Source of the DNA: Candidatus Aminicenantota bacterium
GTDB lineage: Bacteria > Acidobacteriota > Aminicenantia > Aminicenantales > Aminicenantaceae
Length of the DNA: 64,000 nucleotides
Assembly (NCBI GenBank): GCA_016927475.1
Contig: JAFGMO010000052.1
Coordinates: 1 to 64,000 of the forward strand
Reading direction: 5' to 3'
Shown here: positions 59,743 through 64,000 of the stretch, piece after piece
Numbering within the stretch: the stretch's first letter is position 1
How the letters are laid out: each line of letters begins with the position of its first letter
Made by a program: the position numbers and the translations under genes
The notes under the pieces: model-generated
Seen by the model: the letters and a program-made list of their open reading frames with translations, nothing else
The model's database searches: none
Told to the model about the DNA's origin: nothing

Positions 59743-62118
59743 ATGGTTTCAGAAAAAGTAAATGTTATAGCCGCCTCTCCCACATTCAAAATAACGGCCA
59801 AAGCCAAGGCTATGAAACGGGAGGGCATAGATATCATCGACTTCAGTGTCGGCGAACCGGATTTTCCCACACCGGAAAACATCAAGGCCGCCGGTATCAA
59901 AGCCATCCAGGATAACATCACCAAATACACGCAAAACGACGGTCTTCCGGCACTGAAAGAAGCAATCATTAACCGGCTCCTTGAAGAAAAGGGCCTGTCC
60001 TATGAACCCAACGAGATCATCGTCTCATCGGGAGCCAAAAGCTCCCTTTTTCACCTCATCCAAACCCTGGTCAACGAGGACGATGAAGTTATCGTTCCGG
60101 CGCCTTACTGGGTGACTTACCCGCAGGCCGTCGCCCTGGCTCAAGGAAAGGCCATCATCGTGCCCACCAGGGAAGAAAACGGGTTTCTTTTAACTCCGGA
60201 CCAGTTGAAGGCCGCCATATCTCCGTCCACAAAGGCCATCATCCTCAATAATCCTTCTAATCCTACCGGTGCCGCATACAACAGACACCAGCTTGAAGCC
60301 CTGGCCGATGTCATCCTCGAAGAAGACATCTATGTCATCGCCGACGAAATCTATGACAAGCTTGTCTTTGATGATTTCAAATATGTCAGTTTCGCCGCCC
60401 TGGGCGAAAATATCAAAAAAAAGACGATCCTCATCAACGGGGTTTCCAAAGCCTATTCCATGACCGGCTGGCGAATCGGTTATGCCGCCGGTCCTTCGGA
60501 CATCATCAACGGCATGGCCAAGATTCAAAGCCATTCGACATCAAATGCCTGCTCCATATCCCAGATGGCCAGCCTGGAAGCCATAAAGGGTCCTCAATAC
60601 GAGGTTTCCCGAATGGCTGCGGAATTCCAGCGCCGGAGAAACTATGCCCTGATGCGTCTGCAGACCATCCCCGAGATATCCTGTTTCAAACCGCAGGGAG
60701 CCTTTTACCTTTTCCCCAATGTCTCCTCCGTATACAAAAAAGAATTCAACGGCGTTCAGATGAGAAATTCCTACGGCCTGACCTATTTTTTGCTGAAAGA
60801 AGCGAATGTTGCCGTTGTTCCGGGTGACGCCTTCGGGGCCGACGACAACCTGCGCATTTCTTACGCCACATCCATGGAAAATCTGGAAAAAGGATTGGAC
60901 AGAATAACGGAAGCGCTGGCAAAACTCAAGACGGCTAAAAAAGTCAAGAGAATCGCCCTGAACAACACGGTGACCCGAATGACCAAGTCCGTCCCGGTGG
61001 AAGCCGATGTTTCCGCCAATATGCGGGATGCGCTTGTAGCGGAGGCGGAAAACCACCTCAGTTATGCCAACTATTTCGAATGGAACGCAAACATCAACGG
61101 CGTCATCGTACAGCTTCGAACGAATGTCTCCCATCTTTACGATTTCTGGGTAGAGAACTGGTATCCGGCCCAGCTTGAAGGCGACCTCGAACCCCACGGC
61201 ATCATCTATGCCGTTGACGGCGTTCCCGGCCGGGAGCCCCATGGATTTTACAGCTCGAACACGAAAACCGGAATCCTTTTTAATACCGACTATTACGGTT
61301 CCCTGCGCAGCCTGGCCCACAGTCTGGTTATGGATATCTCGGAACGGCTTTTCAGTATCCAGGCTATCCGCGGCATGAGCACCGATATCAACGGCAACGG
61401 GCTTATTTTGATCGGTCCGAAAGGAACGAAAAAAACCGAGCTGTTTTTCTCTCTGCTTCAAGATCCCCGCTTCCGCCTTCACGCTAATGATCTGGTCTAT
61501 GTCCGCTTTTCAGGGGGCGTCGCCCTGGCCGATTCGGCAGAAAGAAAATTTTCCGTCCCCACCAACACGGTGGACGTTTATGGAGATCTCGCCCCGCTGT
61601 TCGACCACAGCAAATGTGAAAATGTCGTCATCCGGAAAGAAAACTGTCGAAATGAAAAATGCCTCGAACTGGATGACTGCCGGCTCGATCGCGGATCTCC
61701 TTTCTGCTATACGGCTTCCAAAAAATCCCAGGCAATGCTCGATCCCTACTGGCTGGACGGCCCTGCCAAGCATGTCAAACGCACGGCACTGCGCTGGATA
61801 TTCATTCTTCGCTCGGACAGGGTTTCTCCGCCGTTGGTGGAACTGGAGACCGAAGACGCCCTGCGCATCCTGGAAAGCGGGGAAGGAACGGGAATCGCCC
61901 GGGAACCGGGCGCATCAGGCAGGCAGCCCTTTTTCAATCCCCACCTGCTTCTGACATCTCCTGAAAGGATGGAGTTCCATAAGGAATTTTTCCGGAGACT
62001 GATGGAGAACGTCCGCTGTTTCTACTTCAACAGCGGGACAGCCACCGTGGAAAACATCAAAAATATCGTCACCGGGGAAACCGAAAAAGAAGGGGAAGCC
62101 GAGCCCGAAAATGAATAA
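59743..62118 (+). CDS. Aspartate-type aminotransferase fused to a P-loop domain of unknown function
   Basis: 791 residues in one uninterrupted frame. Residues 1-~395 are a class I PLP aminotransferase of the aspartate type: FSVGEPDFPTP, NNPSNPTG, ADEIYDKLVFD, the PLP lysine K236 in NGVSKAYSMTGWR, and the substrate Arg in LRISYA. Residues ~405-791 form an unrelated domain. It has a P-loop-like GPKGTKKT at 558-565 and a Cys-rich segment (CRNEKCLELDDC, about 635-646). The P-loop is placed as in HPr-kinase/PEP-carboxykinase-like folds, but no close family is recognised. The next gene, overlapping by 8 bp, is PEPCK-like, and aspartate transamination and PEPCK share oxaloacetate. The aminotransferase half is secure; the C-terminal function is unknown. 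Confidence 0.85.
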   Translation: MVSEKVNVIAASPTFKITAKAKAMKREGIDIIDFSVGEPDFPTPENIKAAGIKAIQDNITKYTQNDGLPALKEAIINRLLEEKGLSYEPNEIIVSSGAKSSLFHLIQTLVNEDDEVIVPAPYWVTYPQAVALAQGKAIIVPTREENGFLLTPDQLKAAISPSTKAIILNNPSNPTGAAYNRHQLEALADVILEEDIYVIADEIYDKLVFDDFKYVSFAALGENIKKKTILINGVSKAYSMTGWRIGYAAGPSDIINGMAKIQSHSTSNACSISQMASLEAIKGPQYEVSRMAAEFQRRRNYALMRLQTIPEISCFKPQGAFYLFPNVSSVYKKEFNGVQMRNSYGLTYFLLKEANVAVVPGDAFGADDNLRISYATSMENLEKGLDRITEALAKLKTAKKVKRIALNNTVTRMTKSVPVEADVSANMRDALVAEAENHLSYANYFEWNANINGVIVQLRTNVSHLYDFWVENWYPAQLEGDLEPHGIIYAVDGVPGREPHGFYSSNTKTGILFNTDYYGSLRSLAHSLVMDISERLFSIQAIRGMSTDINGNGLILIGPKGTKKTELFFSLLQDPRFRLHANDLVYVRFSGGVALADSAERKFSVPTNTVDVYGDLAPLFDHSKCENVVIRKENCRNEKCLELDDCRLDRGSPFCYTASKKSQAMLDPYWLDGPAKHVKRTALRWIFILRSDRVSPPLVELETEDALRILESGEGTGIAREPGASGRQPFFNPHLLLTSPERMEFHKEFFRRLMENVRCFYFNSGTATVENIKNIVTGETEKEGEAEPENE

Positions 62119-63943
62119 CTCAGACCTATTTAACATCGAAGCCTACAAAAAGTTCGCCGAGGATCTCAAAAGAGTCCTTGAGGGACCGAATATCAAAAAG
62201 GTCGACCTCAATTGGCTCGAACCCCGGGCCAAAGATGCCGGGATTCGCACCAAATACGGCTCCTACGGATGGCGCGCCGCCATATCCAGCCGTATCGCGC
62301 CCAAGACCGTTTACCTGGGAAGTCCGGAGATCCGCCTTCCGAATCCCACCTCCCTTCAGAATACCCTGATCCAAAACGCTCCCGAAGAATTGGACAAGGT
62401 TCTCCATCTCCTGAGAACGCTCCCCTTCTACGCTATAAAACGCCAGATGGGAAACAATGACATTTTTAATCCGCACTGCACTCTCGTGGTTTCCGAAGCC
62501 GACGTCGTCAATTACCGCATCGGATATATGTGGGGAACAACCATGTTCAAGGAGAGCAAAAGACCGGGCCCCGAATTCACCATGATCCACATTCCCGAAG
62601 AACATCCCATAAGACAGCAGGTCCTGGTTCTGCCGGAGCAAAACATCAACATTGCCCTGGGTACGGATTATATGGGTGAAGACAAAAAAGGGTTTCTGCG
62701 GCAAGCCATGTGGACCGCCGACAACATGGGCATGATGGGCCTTCACTCGGGGACAAAAATCGTTACGGTCAGGGACAAAAACAATAAGCTCAAAACCTAC
62801 GGTGTTTTCCTTTTCGGCCTGACGGCAACAGGAAAATCCACCTGGTCCTGCCACCAGCTCGGCCTGGACCACTCCAAAGGCGAAAAAACGCTGGTCACCC
62901 AGGACGATATCTGCTTTTTGCGCAAGGACGGTTCCGCCTTAGGTTCGGAAAACAACTTTTTTGTCAAGACGGACGTCGAACAAAAATTCCAGGAAGCGAT
63001 GTATAACGCCCTCGTGGACAAAACAGCGCTTTTCGAAAACGTGATGATCAAGTCCAACGGCGAACTCGATTTTCTCGACGAGAGCCTGACGGCCAACGGC
63101 CGGGCCGTTCTCCAGCGGAAAAAACTCCGGGTAAAGATCAAGAGCAGAATGATTGATATTTTTTCAAAATCCATCAACCTTCCGCCGCTTGAAGAAGTGG
63201 ATGGAATCATTTTCGCCTTCATCACACGGCGGAATACAATCATGAGCTTTGCCCAGGAACTAAAGCCCGAACAGGCCGTCCTGGCCTATTTGTGGGGCGA
63301 AAGCACACATAGTTTTGCCAGCCAGCCAGCCAAGGCCGGAGAATCCGTCCGGATCGTCGGAACCGATCCTTTTATCGTCGGCTCAAGGGCCAAAAAGGTC
63401 AACCGGTTTTACGAGATTATCATGACCCTCGCCGCCAACTACCCCGACAAGGTCAAGTTCATGCAGTACAACACGGGAGGTATGGGCGAAATCATCGAAA
63501 CCCACGAAGAAGACGGACAGAAAAAAAAGCAGCTTATCCGCAAGGTCAAAAGGGTGCCCATCGACCTTATGGCCCGTATACAGCGGGGCGACCTAAGAGG
63601 GACCAACGACTATGAAATGGGCCCGCTCGGCGTGAAACGGATCGTTACCGCTGAAGGAAAACCCCTGGAAGAATGGGACATAAACAAGTTTTATTCCGAA
63701 GAGCAGATCCAACAATATATACATGACCTGGTGGAAGGCCGGCGGCAATTCACCGAGGAAATCGCCGCTGAAGGACTCCGTGATGAGGTCATATCCTCGG
63801 CCGAGCGTTCATTCCGCATCGACAAGACCGCGAGCAAATCAAAGGGTGCCGTGCCGGAAGCCCCCCAAGAAGAAGAAAAGGCCTTTTACGTCTGGGAGCC
63901 GAAACGGCGGCCGAGGCGTCCACACTTCCCGACCCGCAAATAA
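62111..63943 (+). CDS. Phosphoenolpyruvate carboxykinase-like kinase
   Basis: 610 residues related to ATP-dependent PEPCK. Motifs: TDYMGEDKKGF (compare the YxGEmKKG substrate site), P-loop FGLTATGKST at 235-244, the second phosphate motif VTQDDICFL, and FITRRNTIMSF. The unusually long N-terminal and C-terminal extensions and several substitutions (GLTATGKS rather than GLSGTGKT) set it apart from typical PckA, so an altered substrate is possible. If it is a true PEPCK it converts oxaloacetate plus ATP to PEP. The coupled upstream aminotransferase fusion supports an oxaloacetate-centred role. The last 57 bp of the window after the stop hold nothing recognisable. Confidence 0.8.
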   Translation: MNNSDLFNIEAYKKFAEDLKRVLEGPNIKKVDLNWLEPRAKDAGIRTKYGSYGWRAAISSRIAPKTVYLGSPEIRLPNPTSLQNTLIQNAPEELDKVLHLLRTLPFYAIKRQMGNNDIFNPHCTLVVSEADVVNYRIGYMWGTTMFKESKRPGPEFTMIHIPEEHPIRQQVLVLPEQNINIALGTDYMGEDKKGFLRQAMWTADNMGMMGLHSGTKIVTVRDKNNKLKTYGVFLFGLTATGKSTWSCHQLGLDHSKGEKTLVTQDDICFLRKDGSALGSENNFFVKTDVEQKFQEAMYNALVDKTALFENVMIKSNGELDFLDESLTANGRAVLQRKKLRVKIKSRMIDIFSKSINLPPLEEVDGIIFAFITRRNTIMSFAQELKPEQAVLAYLWGESTHSFASQPAKAGESVRIVGTDPFIVGSRAKKVNRFYEIIMTLAANYPDKVKFMQYNTGGMGEIIETHEEDGQKKKQLIRKVKRVPIDLMARIQRGDLRGTNDYEMGPLGVKRIVTAEGKPLEEWDINKFYSEEQIQQYIHDLVEGRRQFTEEIAAEGLRDEVISSAERSFRIDKTASKSKGAVPEAPQEEEKAFYVWEPKRRPRRPHFPTRK

Positions 63944-64000
63944 CCCGTTTCAGAACTTTCATAGCGAAGTCTGAATCGACGGACTAATCGGAAGGAACCA

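Noticed and set aside
61437..61480. Frameshift or assembly joint between the aminotransferase and the P-loop domain
   Set aside because: The frame is continuous with no stop and even composition across residues 395-410, so a true fusion is more likely; read coverage would be the decisive test.
60541..61482. 313-codon open frame on the minus strand inside the aminotransferase fusion
   Set aside because: Antisense shadow; no motif, no start signals, and its composition mirrors the coding strand.

Overview
The window is a gene-dense stretch of a diderm (Gram-negative) bacterial chromosome of moderate GC. It carries LPS transport and lipid A genes (lptB, an lptC/lptA fusion, lptE, lpxK, lpxL-type), a complete tol-pal cluster, and an rpoN-hpf-ptsN-hprK-rapZ-PTS block. 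It also has a methylmalonyl-CoA mutase subunit and a BNR/sortilin-like secreted protein at the left edge. HprK beside rpoN in a diderm, a lone PKS module and sortilin-like secreted proteins fit an Acidobacteriota/Candidatus Aminicenantota-type organism. That placement is inferred from gene content, not shown. There are no rRNA or tRNA genes, no CRISPR array and no transposase.

Layout. 1-6.8 kb: a truncated secreted beta-propeller protein, a compact uvrA, a divergent MrfA-type repair helicase and a Tat-exported N-terminal-nucleophile amidase. 6.9-13.2 kb: a membrane protein, a one-module type I PKS (KS-AT-KR-ACP) and its phosphopantetheinyl transferase. 13.4-15.4 kb: TrkA/TrkH potassium uptake. 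15.6-20.5 kb: tolQ-tolR-tolA/tonB-tolB-pal-cpoB. 20.6-22.1 kb: ssb, a cupin, and a 77-codon gene with a textbook sigma-54 promoter. 22.5-34 kb (minus strand): recJ, lptCA, lptB, rpoN, hpf, ptsN, hprK, rapZ, an EIIA-Man-type gene, ptsH, ptsI. This is a phosphorelay with no sugar permease in view. 34-37.4 kb: ftsY, and an amino acid permease with two USP domains translationally coupled to a 51-codon membrane peptide. 37.6-40.5 kb: ribD-ribE-ribBA. 40.5-44.6 kb: dtd-murJ, rpsT, holA, lptE. 44.8-48.4 kb: a DUF948/YtxH pair, enolase, methylmalonyl-CoA mutase large subunit. 48.7-53.4 kb: M20 amidohydrolase, comEC, a lipoprotein. 53.9-58.2 kb: lpxK, lpxL-type acyltransferase, rph, UDP-glucuronate decarboxylase, GT2. 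58.3-63.9 kb: flotillin, an aminotransferase fused to a P-loop domain, and a PEP carboxykinase-like protein.

The most unusual content is between the genes. A dispersed element about 258 bp long occurs as three full copies (B 21586-21843, C 22212-22469, E 48419-48674), one copy with only the AT-rich half (D 26031-26182), one internal-deletion derivative (A 18859-18930) and one fused-ends relic (F 15423-15449). Its tips are inverted repeats reading AACCTGTATTATTCA. A roughly 115-bp GC-richer cassette sits inside the left inverted repeat of the full copies. That cassette folds into a hairpin whose 8-bp stem differs among the three copies at seven of eight positions yet stays perfectly Watson-Crick paired in each, while the 22-23 nt terminal loop is nearly invariant. 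This compensatory variation points to a selected RNA (or single-stranded DNA) structure. Two of the copies flank the sigma-54-driven 77-codon gene in inverted orientation.
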